A stretch of 16,158 nt of DNA from NCBI GenBank assembly GCA_027035445.1, contig JALVUT010000090.1:1-16158 (forward strand). Direction: 5' to 3'. The position numbers were made by a program, and so were the translations under genes. Numbering within the stretch: position 1 is the stretch's first letter; each line of letters starts with the position of its first letter. Under the pieces are notes generated by a model. The model was given only the letters and a program-made list of their open reading frames with translations, was not told the origin of the DNA and searched no databases. Below are positions 1-6,810 of the stretch, in pieces. The stretch comes from Thermococcus sp. Its GTDB lineage: Archaea > Methanobacteriota_B > Thermococci > Thermococcales > Thermococcaceae.

Positions 1-11
1 AGACGGTTAAA

Positions 12-20
12 TTTATAAAG
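12..20 (+). promoter_or_regulatory. TATA box of tRNA-Arg(GCG)
   Basis: The sequence TTTATAAAG is centred 33 bases before the first base of the tRNA and preceded by a purine-rich GGTTAAA that could serve as the TFB recognition element. The spacing matches the other tRNA promoters in this window and implies a short leader removed by RNase P. Confidence 0.75.
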
Positions 21-48
21 CGTTTCTTAGAATGGTTAGCTGGCAGAT

Positions 49-126
49 GCCCCGGTGGCCTAGTCTGGATAGGGCGCAAGGCTGCGGACCTTGAGGTCCG
101 GGGTTCGAATCCCCGCCGGGGCGCCA
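49..126 (+). tRNA. tRNA-Arg (anticodon GCG)
   Basis: A complete cloverleaf can be folded. The acceptor stem GCCCCGG pairs with CCGGGGC, the D stem starts GCC and closes with GGC, and the anticodon stem CAAGG pairs with CCTTG around the loop CTGCGGA, giving anticodon GCG (reads CGC). The T stem is CGGGG/CCCCG around TTCGAAT. Discriminator G is followed by an encoded CCA. No intron is visible. It is transcribed alone from the TATA box just upstream. Confidence 0.97.
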
Positions 127-179
127 TAACAACCCTTTGCCTGCCCAAAGCGTTGAGGGAGAGGGGGGCTCTTTTGGTC

Positions 180-198
180 AAGCTTTTTCCAAAAGCTT
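180..198. repeat. Short perfect inverted repeat
   Basis: AAGCTTTT and AAAAGCTT are separated by three bases, forming a compact hairpin. An alternative stem, CTTTTGG (171-177) with CCAAAAG (189-195), uses part of the same bases, so only one of the two can form at a time. Function is unknown. It might be a processing or termination element downstream of the tRNA, or part of a dispersed intergenic element. Confidence 0.45.
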
Positions 199-304
199 CA
201 GCGCTACTTTCACTATCGTTCAAGCGTCTAACGGATGGCGGAAGAGGACATGCAAACATATCCCGTCTGAATTTTTAAGAGTTGATTTCCTCCGGAGGTT
301 TGCT

Positions 305-460
305 ATGAAGAGTAAACAACTGAAAACGCGGGAGAAGCCGTCAGGAGCGGCTATGTCGCTATCTGGAGGGTGTACAGCTCACTTGTGGGGAGTTTATAAA
401 AAAACCACTAAAACTCCAAGGAAGATAGCCCTCGGCGTCCTTTCCCATGCTGACCCTTAG
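305..460 (+). CDS. Doubtful 51-aa ORF with strong Shine-Dalgarno
   Basis: An ATG is preceded by a near-perfect ribosome binding site (GGAGGT at 295-300, four bases before the ATG) and a T/A-rich stretch around 269-278 that could be a weak TATA box. The predicted peptide starts MKSKQLKTREKPSG, is basic, and resembles no family I recognise. Codon use (AGT, CAA, CGG, TCA, TCG, CTA, TCT) is unlike the neighbouring genes, which favour AAG, GAG and CTC. It could be a recently acquired small gene, the remnant of a larger one, or a chance ORF over a non-coding RNA. Confidence 0.25.
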   Translation: MKSKQLKTREKPSGAAMSLSGGCTAHLWGVYKKTTKTPRKIALGVLSHADP

Positions 461-483
461 CACCTTATGAAGGATAATGAAAA

Positions 484-1284
484 TCAGCCAGTTGCACCCT
501 TCAGGGCGTCCTTGCAACCGCACTTCCTGTCCTTCGGGATGTGTCTGATGGACTTCATAAGGAGGTACTTTATCTCCTCGCCCTTTTTGGCCATTAGTTC
601 AACCACTTCAGTGTGGGTGAGCTTTTCGGTGCTTATGCCCGCGGCGAAGTTTGTAACTATAGCCACACTGGCGTAGCACATCTCAAGCTCCCTCGCGAGG
701 ACCGCCTCCGGGCACTGGGTCATTCCAACGACGTCGGCGCCGAGTATCTTGAGTGCCCTTATCTCCGCCCTTGTCTCGAAGCGCGGCCCCTCCATACAGG
801 CGTAGGTACCGGTCGGGTGGTAGCTGAAGCCCAGCTCCTTCGCGGCCGTGATGAGGGCCTCCCTCAGCTCAGGACAGTAGGGGTCGGTGAAGTCCACGTG
901 GGCGACGAACTTCCCCTCGTGCGGGCTCTCATCACCGTCGTAGAAGGTGTAGTGCCTCGTCTTAGTGAAGTCCATGAGCTGGTCGAGTACCACGAAGTCG
1001 CCCGGCTTCATGGCCTCGTTGAGCGAGCCGACTGCCGAAGTGGAGAGAATCCTCTCAACACCAAGCTCGTGTAGCGCCCAGATGTTGGCGCGGTAGTTTA
1101 TCCTGTGCGGCGGGACGCTGTGGCCCTCGCCGTGCCTGGCCAGAAAAGCTATCTCTTCTCCATCATACTCCCCTATCTTCACCCTGACCTTTCCGTAGGG
1201 CGTGCTTACGAACTCCTCCCTGACGTTCTGGAGCAGCTTGGGGTCGTAGACGCCGGAACCTCCAATAATCGCTATCCTTGGCAT
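484..1284 (-). CDS. mtnP: MTA/purine nucleoside phosphorylase
   Basis: This 266-residue protein belongs to the MTAP/PNP family, which phosphorolyses purine nucleosides or methylthio-nucleosides to a free base and (methylthio)ribose 1-phosphate, in purine or methionine salvage. Seen in the sequence: N-terminal IIGGSGVYD, the phosphate-site region HGEGHSVPPHRINYRAN (51-67), TSAVGSLN (82-89), and YACMEGPRFET (161-171). The base-contact segment reads TNFAAG (211-216). True MTA phosphorylases usually have a TDYD-type segment here, and Asn is typical of 6-oxopurine enzymes, so inosine/guanosine or methylthioinosine may be the substrate (inference). Cysteines 137, 163, 191, 203 and the C-terminal CGC (255-257) match the disulfide and CXC pattern reported for hyperthermophilic archaeal members. 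The ATG follows GGTGAT, and TTTTAAGT near 1314-1321 on this strand is a likely own TATA box. Confidence 0.9.
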   Translation of the reverse strand: MPRIAIIGGSGVYDPKLLQNVREEFVSTPYGKVRVKIGEYDGEEIAFLARHGEGHSVPPHRINYRANIWALHELGVERILSTSAVGSLNEAMKPGDFVVLDQLMDFTKTRHYTFYDGDESPHEGKFVAHVDFTDPYCPELREALITAAKELGFSYHPTGTYACMEGPRFETRAEIRALKILGADVVGMTQCPEAVLARELEMCYASVAIVTNFAAGISTEKLTHTEVVELMAKKGEEIKYLLMKSIRHIPKDRKCGCKDALKGATG

Positions 1285-1323
1285 GGTATCACCGGGGTAA
1301 GAAAGGGTGGGAAACTTAAAACG

Positions 1324-2628
1324 TTAGCCCCTCTCCCAGAAAGTACGTTGGTTCTCCGCTTTGCGTTCCATGTCCTCTTCCCTGATCCGACCTTCCGTCT
1401 GAAGTTCAAGTATCTTGGTTAGTATTTCACTCAGAAGCCAAGAACCCCACTTGGAATCCCTTACCTCCAGTGCCGCATCGATTGCACCATCAATATCGCC
1501 CTTCTGAAGCCTCTCAATGGCAATACCCCCGAAAGCGAGAGACCGGAGATAGTTGCCCCTCACCCGATCGGCAAACTTTGCAGCTTTCTCAAAGTCGCCC
1601 AGCTTGCTCAGGTAGCGGACCACCTTAACGAGAAGTGCATCGTCGTTTGTGAGCCCTCCGATCTTCTCAGTAAGGGGCCGATACTTAACGTCGGGCCCGG
1701 CCTCCAGCAGATTATCGAGGATGAAACGAGAAAGATCCTCACGTTCCTTCCCCTGCAGTGAGTCCACGAGCTTCTCAAGGACACTCTCATTATCAAGAAC
1801 CGCCAGAGCTATATCATGGGCAATCTTCAGTCTCTGGTCAGCAGGTAGCCTGTTTAAGACACCAATCACAAAGTCCAACTCCCCCTGAGCTGCAAGACCT
1901 ACCAGAAGGGATTTCAGGACGTTGAATCCATTCTCCGTCGACATCCCCAAGGCTATCTCAACGAACTTCTCATAGGTTGCCCTGGGAACCTCAGCGGTCT
2001 TCAGATAGGAGGCAACCTCCCTCATTGCATCGCCCAGCCAGTACTCGCTTTTAAGCCCTCGGAGAACCCGTATTGCGCTACCAAACTCCTCCCTCTTAAG
2101 ATGCTCCTTGATGGTCTCTATGGATCCTATTGAGTACCAGGGTTCGTCCGTTAACCGCTCAAGGATCAAGCGCGCCTTGCGCATCCTTCCGGCCTTCAGG
2201 TACACACGGAGCAGTTTTAGGAGGAGATCATTACGTTTCACGTTGTCCTCTATGTCGACAACGTAGAAGAGGGCATCATCAACCATTTCCAGCTCCAAGA
2301 GGCGAAGTACAAGAACCCCAAGGAGCTCATCCTTGATGGGTTGCGGGAATTTGGAGAGGATCTCATCCGCTTGCTGAAAGACTTTACTCGCGCTGGAGAC
2401 CCTTGTCTTGGCAAGGTAGGTCCCCAGTTCTATCAACGCGCGTACAATCAGGGGGGGATTCTCTATGGTCTCTACGGCATTGAACGACCGTTTGAACGCC
2501 TCCTTGTACCTAGGGTTTTTTAGGCGGTAGAAGTAGTAACCGATCTTTGCATACGTTACAGCGCGAAGGTACCTGTCCCTGATGTTAGAAGCGAGATCAA
2601 GGGCCTCCCTGTAAACATCACGGGGCAT
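1324..2628 (-). CDS. Helical-repeat (TPR-like) protein, function unknown
   Basis: This 434-residue protein is almost entirely amphipathic alpha-helix, with no signal peptide or membrane segment. Helix pairs recur in the pattern 'hydrophobic pair, short turn, G-D/-E, A, A': for example RAVTYAKIGYYFYRLKN near residue 22, a pair ending LRVYLKAGRMRKARLIL near 150, KVVRYLSKLGDFEKAAKFAD near 335 and GDIDGAIDAALEVRDS near 377. This is the look of a degenerate TPR or HEAT-type solenoid that binds partner proteins. I cannot name a function. The start is supported by GGTGA before the ATG, and a TTAAATA element lies upstream near 2661-2668. It ends 39 bases before the phosphorylase, whose promoter sits in that gap, so the two may be separately transcribed. 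Confidence 0.75.
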   Translation of the reverse strand: MPRDVYREALDLASNIRDRYLRAVTYAKIGYYFYRLKNPRYKEAFKRSFNAVETIENPPLIVRALIELGTYLAKTRVSSASKVFQQADEILSKFPQPIKDELLGVLVLRLLELEMVDDALFYVVDIEDNVKRNDLLLKLLRVYLKAGRMRKARLILERLTDEPWYSIGSIETIKEHLKREEFGSAIRVLRGLKSEYWLGDAMREVASYLKTAEVPRATYEKFVEIALGMSTENGFNVLKSLLVGLAAQGELDFVIGVLNRLPADQRLKIAHDIALAVLDNESVLEKLVDSLQGKEREDLSRFILDNLLEAGPDVKYRPLTEKIGGLTNDDALLVKVVRYLSKLGDFEKAAKFADRVRGNYLRSLAFGGIAIERLQKGDIDGAIDAALEVRDSKWGSWLLSEILTKILELQTEGRIREEDMERKAENQRTFWERG

Positions 2629-2759
2629 CTATTCTCACCGTGAAACTTTAAGGAGTTCAAGTATTTAATGATTTCTCGACAACGCAGTAGTGTAGAAGCA
2701 ACAGAACAAAATCCGGTGCCGGTGGGCTGTGAAAGAGATTAAGACAAAAGACGAAAACA
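2629..2759. terminator. Probable U-rich terminator region, minus strand
   Basis: Immediately after the 69-residue gene, the minus strand runs into several T-rich clusters (TTTT, TCTTTT, TCTCTTT) between about 2759 and 2730. Archaeal RNA polymerase terminates at such U tracts without needing a hairpin. The remainder of this gap holds the likely TATA element of the helical-repeat gene and nothing else I can identify. Confidence 0.4.
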
Positions 2760-2969
2760 TCATCCAAGCTCGTCGTAAACGACCCCAACAACCTCTCCAT
2801 CGTCAAGTGAAACGAAACTAACCTTGGTTTTCTTGCCTGTACGGGGGTCAACAACAATAAAATCTGGCTTAGAGAGGTACCTGCTGGAGGGCATTTTCCA
2901 AACATCGCCGTAATGAACCCGCAGTTCCCTCATAAACTTCCGGGTATCACGTTTAATTATCGTTGTCAT
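2760..2969 (-). CDS. Small protein of unknown function (69 aa)
   Basis: A 69-residue protein beginning MTTIIKRDTRKFM, with a basic N-terminal helix and a more acidic, beta-rich C-terminal half (DFIVVDPRTGKK, then FVSLDDGEVVGVVYDELG). I recognise no family. Three in-frame starts exist; 2969 is chosen because GGTGAT then lies four bases upstream. The ATG at 2975 would sit directly on that site, and the one at 3035 lies upstream of the likely TATA box (TTTATA near 3002-3008 on this strand). The protein is soluble by composition. It is divergent from the SRP54 operon. The start is fairly secure; the role is unknown. Confidence 0.65.
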   Translation of the reverse strand: MTTIIKRDTRKFMRELRVHYGDVWKMPSSRYLSKPDFIVVDPRTGKKTKVSFVSLDDGEVVGVVYDELG

Positions 2970-3104
2970 AGGCATCACCGATCTATATACAACTTTATGG
3001 TATAAAAGGTTTTCTGATAGACATTCGTTAAACATGATATCGTCGATTGTCGATTATATTGGAATGAAGGCACATCAAGTCCGGATGTTAGCCAACCCCC
3101 ACCA

Positions 3105-3112
3105 TTTATAAA
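3105..3112 (+). promoter_or_regulatory. TATA box of the SRP54 operon
   Basis: TTTATAAA is centred 36 bases before the chosen SRP54 ATG, which puts transcription start near 3134, just ahead of the GGTGGGAG ribosome binding site. This position argues against the upstream ATG at 3132 as the translation start. Confidence 0.7.
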
Positions 3113-3143
3113 CAATCAAACCCACTCAGTTATGGTGGGAGAG

Positions 3144-4490
3144 ATGGCCCTGGAAAAGCTGGGAAAAGCACTCAACGGTGCCCTTAGAAAGCTCGCCCGT
3201 TCCAGTACCGTGGATGAGGCAACGATAAAAACGGTAGTGCGTGATATCCAGAGAGCACTCATACAGGCTGATGTCAACGTTAAACTCGTCCTTCAATTGA
3301 CTAAAACAATAGAAAAGCGCGCGTTGGAGGAGCAACCCCCTGCAGGTGTCTCGAAAAAGGAGCACATAATCAAGATAGTCTACGAAGAACTTACGGAGTT
3401 TCTTGGAACCGAAGCAAAGCCCATCGGGATTAAGGAGAAACCAACGGTCCTCCTAACTGTGGGTATTCAAGGGTCCGGTAAGACAACGAGCATCGCAAAG
3501 CTCGCCCGCTATTTTCAGAAGAGGGGTTACAAAGTTGGTCTTGTGTGTTCCGACACATGGCGTCCTGGGGCTTACCATCAGCTCAAGCAACTCGTGGAGC
3601 CCTTCGGCGTGGAGGTCTTTGGTGACCCAAAGGAGAAGGATGCAGTAAAACTGGCCAGGGAAGGGGTTGAGTACTTCAAAGAAAGAGGAGTTGACGTAAT
3701 AATCGTTGACTCCGCGGGGAGACACAAGGAGGAAAAAGGCCTCATAGAGGAAATGAAGAGGATATCCTCATCAATAAACCCCCACGAGGTAATTCTGGTC
3801 ATAGATGGGACACTGGGTCAGCAGGCGTACAATCAGGCCTTAGCGTTCAAGGAGGCCACCCCCATAGGTTCGATAATAGTAACCAAACTGGACGGTTCGG
3901 CCAAGGGTGGGGGGGCTCTCTCAGCGGTCGCCGCCACAGGGGCCCCTATAAAGTTCATAGGCGTTGGGGAAAGGATAGATGATCTAGAACCGTTTGATCC
4001 CAAGCGCTTCGTTTCCAGACTACTCGGACTCGGTGACATCCAGGGATTGCTGGAGAAGTTTGAGGAGTTGCAGAAACAGCAGAGGCTCAAAGAGGAGGAC
4101 GTTGAAAAATTCCTACGGGGTAAGTTCAACCTTAAGGATATGTACACCCAGCTGGAGGCCATGGGGAAAATGGGCCCCTTAAAACAGATACTGCAGATGA
4201 TCCCGGGCATGGGGTACAGTTTGCCCGATGATATGGTCAAGGTGGGGGAGGAGAAGCTCAGACGCTACAGGATAATAATGGACTCCATGACGGAGGAAGA
4301 ACTTGAGAACCCCGATATAATCAGTTACTCGCGGATTAAACGTATAGCCAGAGGCTCAGGAACCACAACAAGAGAAGTTCGGGAACTCCTGAATCAGTAC
4401 CATCAGATGAAGAAGATGTTCAAAAGCATGGACAAAAGGAAGCTGGCCAAAATGGCCCGCAAATTCAACCTTGGGGGGTTGGGAATATGA
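3144..4490 (+). CDS. srp54: Signal recognition particle protein SRP54
   Basis: This is the GTPase of the signal recognition particle. It binds 7S RNA and signal sequences of nascent proteins and docks with FtsY at the membrane. In the 448-residue protein, the N domain is about 1-90. The G domain has P-loop GIQGSGKTT (107-115), DTWRPGA (137-143), DSAGR (189-193) and [11 protein letters not shown] (247-257). The methionine-rich M domain runs from about 300 to the end, with QMIPGMG and the RNA-binding RIARGSGTT segment. A four-codon-longer start exists at 3132. The ATG at 3144 is preferred because it follows GGTGGGAG and yields the N-terminus [10 protein letters not shown] expected for the family. 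The stop overlaps the next start by four bases (ATGA), so the genes are translationally coupled. Confidence 0.97.
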   Translation: MALEKLGKALNGALRKLARSSTVDEATIKTVVRDIQRALIQADVNVKLVLQLTKTIEKRALEEQPPAGVSKKEHIIKIVYEELTEFLGTEAKPIGIKEKPTVLLTVGIQGSGKTTSIAKLARYFQKRGYKVGLVCSDTWRPGAYHQLKQLVEPFGVEVFGDPKEKDAVKLAREGVEYFKERGVDVIIVDSAGRHKEEKGLIEEMKRISSSINPHEVILVIDGTLGQQAYNQALAFKEATPIGSIIVTKLDGSAKGGGALSAVAATGAPIKFIGVGERIDDLEPFDPKRFVSRLLGLGDIQGLLEKFEELQKQQRLKEEDVEKFLRGKFNLKDMYTQLEAMGKMGPLKQILQMIPGMGYSLPDDMVKVGEEKLRRYRIIMDSMTEEELENPDIISYSRIKRIARGSGTTTREVRELLNQYHQMKKMFKSMDKRKLAKMARKFNLGGLGI

Positions 4491-4726
4491 TAGAGGCGTT
4501 CGTACTTGTGGTTGTCAAACCAGGAACCGAGGAAAAGGTCTACCAAGAACTTAAAAAGAGGAAGGATATCAGGGAGATATACAGGGTTTATGGGGAATAC
4601 GACCTGCTACTGAGGGTGGAGGCCCCTGAGATAGGTATCCTGGATCGGTTCCACGATGAAGTCCTGAGGAAGATCAAAAACATTGAAATGACCGAAACCC
4701 TCATAGCCAGCTCCTATCGGGGGTGA
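4487..4726 (+). CDS. Stand-alone Lrp/AsnC RAM-domain protein
   Basis: A 79-residue protein that is just the ligand-binding (RAM) domain of Lrp/AsnC regulators, without the DNA-binding helix-turn-helix. The alpha-beta order and the motif [19 protein letters not shown] are typical: the VxGxYDxxxxV core sits at about residues 34-43. Such proteins form ring-like oligomers that bind amino acids in the wider family, but the ligand here is unknown. It could modulate a full-length Lrp protein, for example the one encoded at 6320-6772, by hetero-oligomerisation (speculative). Its ATG overlaps the SRP54 stop in ATGA, and the next gene begins four bases after its own stop, so it is part of the SRP54 transcript. 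Confidence 0.85.
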   Translation: MIEAFVLVVVKPGTEEKVYQELKKRKDIREIYRVYGEYDLLLRVEAPEIGILDRFHDEVLRKIKNIEMTETLIASSYRG

Positions 4727-4730
4727 GGAA

Positions 4731-5231
4731 TTGGAAAAGAGGTGGGTGGCCACCGTCCATCTGGACACCCTAGAAGTGGAGTATGACCCCTCCTTCAAGT
4801 TCAGGTGCGTTGAGAACTGCGGGCTATGCTGCAATAACCTGGAGATACCACTACGGGATGAAGATATAGAGCGCATAGAGGAACTGGGCTACAACACCTG
4901 GGAATTCGTGGATTATGAGAAGGCATTCTACCGCGGCAACAGATTCCTAGGTTACGCCCTCAAAAAGAACCCACTGAACGATTCCTGCATCTTCTTTGAC
5001 CCAGAGACGAAAAAGTGCAAGATATATGACCACCGCCCCCTAGCGTGTAGGCTCTACCCTTTTATCTTCATCAGGGATGAGAACCTCATGAAGATCTACG
5101 TTAAAGGAGACCGGTTCTGTCCGGGCATTGGGCATCCAGAGGGGGAGCCATTAACCAGGAAATTCCTCATGGGAGAGTACGGCGACCTGCTGATAATGCA
5201 TCGCAGGGAGATTGTGAACTCGAGGCGATGA
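4731..5231 (+). CDS. YkgJ-type cysteine-cluster protein
   Basis: This 166-residue protein has the cysteine pattern of the YkgJ/UPF0153 family, thought to bind zinc or an iron-sulfur cluster. The N-terminal cluster is CVENCGLCC (C26, C30, C33, C34); the C-terminal group is C86, C96 and C106 in a CxF...KC..Y..RPxxCRxYPF arrangement, plus C130. Members have been linked to metal chelation, but no defined reaction is known to me. The start is TTG, chosen because GGTGAG (4722-4727) lies just upstream, overlapping the previous stop, and because no in-frame ATG precedes the first cysteine cluster. It is the last gene of the SRP54 unit. A run of seven Ts at 5250-5256 probably ends the transcript. Confidence 0.85.
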   Translation: MEKRWVATVHLDTLEVEYDPSFKFRCVENCGLCCNNLEIPLRDEDIERIEELGYNTWEFVDYEKAFYRGNRFLGYALKKNPLNDSCIFFDPETKKCKIYDHRPLACRLYPFIFIRDENLMKIYVKGDRFCPGIGHPEGEPLTRKFLMGEYGDLLIMHRREIVNSRR

Positions 5232-5239
5232 CCGAAACG

Positions 5240-5256
5240 TATTTATACATTTTTTT
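5240..5256 (+). promoter_or_regulatory. gfcR TATA box with overlapping T7 tract
   Basis: TATTTATAC at 5240-5248 fits a TATA box about 41 bases before the gfcR ATG, giving a transcription start near 5271 and a short leader carrying GGAGGTG at 5274-5280. The run of seven Ts directly after it (5250-5256) looks like the terminator of the upstream SRP54 operon, so terminator and promoter interleave. Confidence 0.6.
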
Positions 5257-5285
5257 GTTAATCTTCTGGCACCGGAGGTGTAAAA

Positions 5286-6002
5286 ATGAGTCAGTTAAGG
5301 GCAGTGCAGGAAAAGCTGAGGCTTGTAAAGGTTCTCAGACTGCTCAAGAAGGGCTACACTTATGAGGAGCTCTCCAAAATAACCGGACTCCCGATTACAG
5401 TCCTGAACAGATATGTACGGGGAAAGGTGCTCCCCAGCACAGAGAGGACGCGGGAGCTGTTGAACCTTCTTACACCGTACATAAACATCGAGGAAGAGGT
5501 ACGGAAGAGGATCAAATTCGACGAACACGGGCTTTTTGACAACATGCCCGTCATCAGTGACACAGCCTTGATGACGCTGATGGCGGAAGAAGTAGCGGGA
5601 AAATTCAGCGACAGGAACGTCGACAAAGTTCTCACGGCGGCCACGGATGGCATCCCAATAGGTGTTCACGTGGCAAGGGAACTTGGAGTGGATCTCGTCT
5701 ACGCAAAGAAGAAGAAGGAGGTGGGGGTTAAGAGGTTCTATGAGGTCAGCTACATCCCAAGTGCATCGGGGAGTGTCACAACCCTTTACCTGCCGCAGTG
5801 GGCCCTTAAACGCGGGGAAAACGTCCTGATAGTGGACGACGTCATAAGGAGTGGTGAAACTCAAAAAGCCCTCCTAGAAATGTGCAGGCAGGCAGGCGCT
5901 AGGCCAGTGGGCATGTTCTTCCTTGTGAGCGTTGGCAATGTAATCGACAGGATAAAGGGGGAGTACACCATCCCTGTTGACAGTCTCATAAGACTGGAGT
6001 GA
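5286..6002 (+). CDS. gfcR: GfcR-type regulator (HTH + PRTase fold)
   Basis: This 238-residue protein joins an N-terminal helix-turn-helix (about residues 8-50; YTYEELSKITGLPITVLNRYVRG is the HTH) to a phosphoribosyltransferase domain with the PRPP-binding motif VLIVDDVIRSGET (180-192). The layout is that of archaeal GfcR proteins, which in haloarchaea activate sugar-catabolism genes; related PurR-like regulators sense PRPP. The catalytic type resembles orotate PRTase, so older annotations may call it an orotate phosphoribosyltransferase-like protein. In Thermococcales the target genes are not evident from this window. It has its own TATA box and a strong GGAGGTG site. The next gene starts five bases after its stop, so the two are probably co-transcribed. 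Confidence 0.85.
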   Translation: MSQLRAVQEKLRLVKVLRLLKKGYTYEELSKITGLPITVLNRYVRGKVLPSTERTRELLNLLTPYINIEEEVRKRIKFDEHGLFDNMPVISDTALMTLMAEEVAGKFSDRNVDKVLTAATDGIPIGVHVARELGVDLVYAKKKKEVGVKRFYEVSYIPSASGSVTTLYLPQWALKRGENVLIVDDVIRSGETQKALLEMCRQAGARPVGMFFLVSVGNVIDRIKGEYTIPVDSLIRLE

Positions 6003-6007
6003 GGGGA

Positions 6008-6334
6008 ATGAAGTTCTTCATCTACAACGCCGCCGGACTCACCATACCGGTTGAGGCCAAGCCCGGAGTCCCCTTCAAATTTCAGTGTCCGGAGGAGGTG
6101 TGCGGTAAAGTCGTGGTGATCGAAGGTGTTATTAGAGACACCAACGAGGGGGAATTTGATAGGGTCGTCGGCATGGTGGTTGGTGCAGATCCGGATTTCG
6201 CCAGAATCCGAGAGATAACGGAGAAAACATGGATATTCTACGGAAAGGTAAACGGGGAGGACACGACACTGCCCGCTGAGAGCTTTGACGAGTTCGCCAA
6301 ACGCTTCCTTGACGAGGTTTTAGTCCTTCGTTAG
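6008..6334 (+). CDS. Conserved-looking protein of unknown function
   Basis: A 108-residue soluble, acidic alpha/beta protein beginning MKFFIYNAAGLTIPVEA. I recognise no family. Two cysteines (at FQCPEEVCGK) lie seven residues apart and could bind a metal or form a disulfide. The start is a choice between GTG at 5999, which overlaps the gfcR stop, and ATG at 6008. I prefer the ATG because GAGGGG lies just before it and the protein sequence becomes regular from that point. Position behind gfcR suggests a shared transcript. The last 15 bases overlap, tail to tail, the end of the Lrp gene on the other strand. Confidence 0.65.
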   Translation: MKFFIYNAAGLTIPVEAKPGVPFKFQCPEEVCGKVVVIEGVIRDTNEGEFDRVVGMVVGADPDFARIREITEKTWIFYGKVNGEDTTLPAESFDEFAKRFLDEVLVLR

Positions 6335-6772
6335 CCGTACCCTCGGCTCCTCCTTAACAACCTGCATAGCAACACTGGTGTTTGTTTTCTCCACACCATC
6401 GAGAGAGAGCAACCATTTTACAAACCGGTTCATATCAGCGCGGTTCCTGAACTTGGCGACCACAAAGATATCATACTCCCCCGTTATGTCGTACACAAGC
6501 AGGACACTGTCCTCCTTGGCCACCTCATGCTCGATCTCGATTATCTTACGACCGTTTGCCTTGACCCCGATAACAGCGGTTAAACCAAACCCCAGCTTCT
6601 CATAGTCCAGTAGCGGGGCAAACCCCATTATAACGCCCTCCTCCTCCATCCGCTTTATTCTGTTGTAGACCGTACCAACTGCAACCCTGAGTTCACGGGC
6701 GATTTCCCTGTAGGATAGACGAGCGTTTTTTTGGAGCAGGCTGAGAATCCTGAGATCCAAGTCGTCCACCAT
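6320..6772 (-). CDS. Lrp/AsnC family transcriptional regulator
   Basis: A full-length 150-residue Lrp/AsnC protein. The N-terminal winged HTH (about 2-55) starts VDDLDLRILSLLQKNARLSY and has recognition helix VAVGTVYNRIKRMEEEG; the C-terminal RAM domain (about 60-145) has ITGEYDIFVVAKF, the VxGxYD-type ligand loop. Such proteins form dimers to octamers and bind promoters in response to amino acids or other small molecules. The start at 6772 begins the family-typical MVDDLDLRIL and follows GGTGGTG; a longer frame to 6838 would run through the promoter. Its TATA box (6802-6810) is the same AT-rich element used by the tRNA-Arg gene on the opposite strand. Targets are unknown; autoregulation is likely for the family. 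Confidence 0.92.
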   Translation of the reverse strand: MVDDLDLRILSLLQKNARLSYREIARELRVAVGTVYNRIKRMEEEGVIMGFAPLLDYEKLGFGLTAVIGVKANGRKIIEIEHEVAKEDSVLLVYDITGEYDIFVVAKFRNRADMNRFVKWLLSLDGVEKTNTSVAMQVVKEEPRVRLTKD

Positions 6773-6801
6773 CCACACCACCAAAGGGAATCTACCGTAA
6801 A

Positions 6802-6810
6802 CTTTAAATA
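6802..6810. promoter_or_regulatory. Shared bidirectional TATA element
   Basis: CTTTAAATA reads as TTTAAATA toward tRNA-Arg(CCT), centred 33 bases before it, and as TATTTAAAG toward the Lrp gene, centred about 34 bases before its ATG. No second TATA-like sequence is visible in the 67-base gap. The minus-strand reading has the better purine-rich upstream element (GGAAGGA). Confidence 0.6.

Larger units (their letters stand above)
127..483. other. Intergenic stretch without a firm gene
   Basis: About 350 bases lie between the tRNA-Arg and the end of the phosphorylase gene. Visible structure: a perfect 8-base inverted repeat AAGCTTTT-TCC-AAAAGCTT at 180-198, overlapped by an alternative 7-base stem CTTTTGG/CCAAAAG at 171-195, and a strong ribosome binding site in front of a short ORF at 305. 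One frame stays open from 137 to 460, but its first half has no plausible start signal or protein character. A tRNA 3' flank is a common place for mobile-element remnants, but I can identify none. Confidence 0.5.

Noticed and set aside
137..304. N-terminal extension of the short ORF at 305
   Set aside because: It has no ribosome binding site and runs through the inverted repeats; the peptide looks like translated non-coding sequence.
127..483. C/D-box or H/ACA guide RNA
   Set aside because: I looked for the C (RUGAUGA) and D (CUGA) pairs and for a stem followed by ACA, and found no consistent set in this or the other larger gaps.
3042..3055. Tandem GTCGATT repeat as an operator
   Set aside because: Only two 7-base copies occur and they lie upstream of both promoters; too little to call a regulatory site.
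5295..5864. Minus-strand open frame of 189 codons
   Set aside because: It lies opposite gfcR, lacks a ribosome site and has no protein family character.
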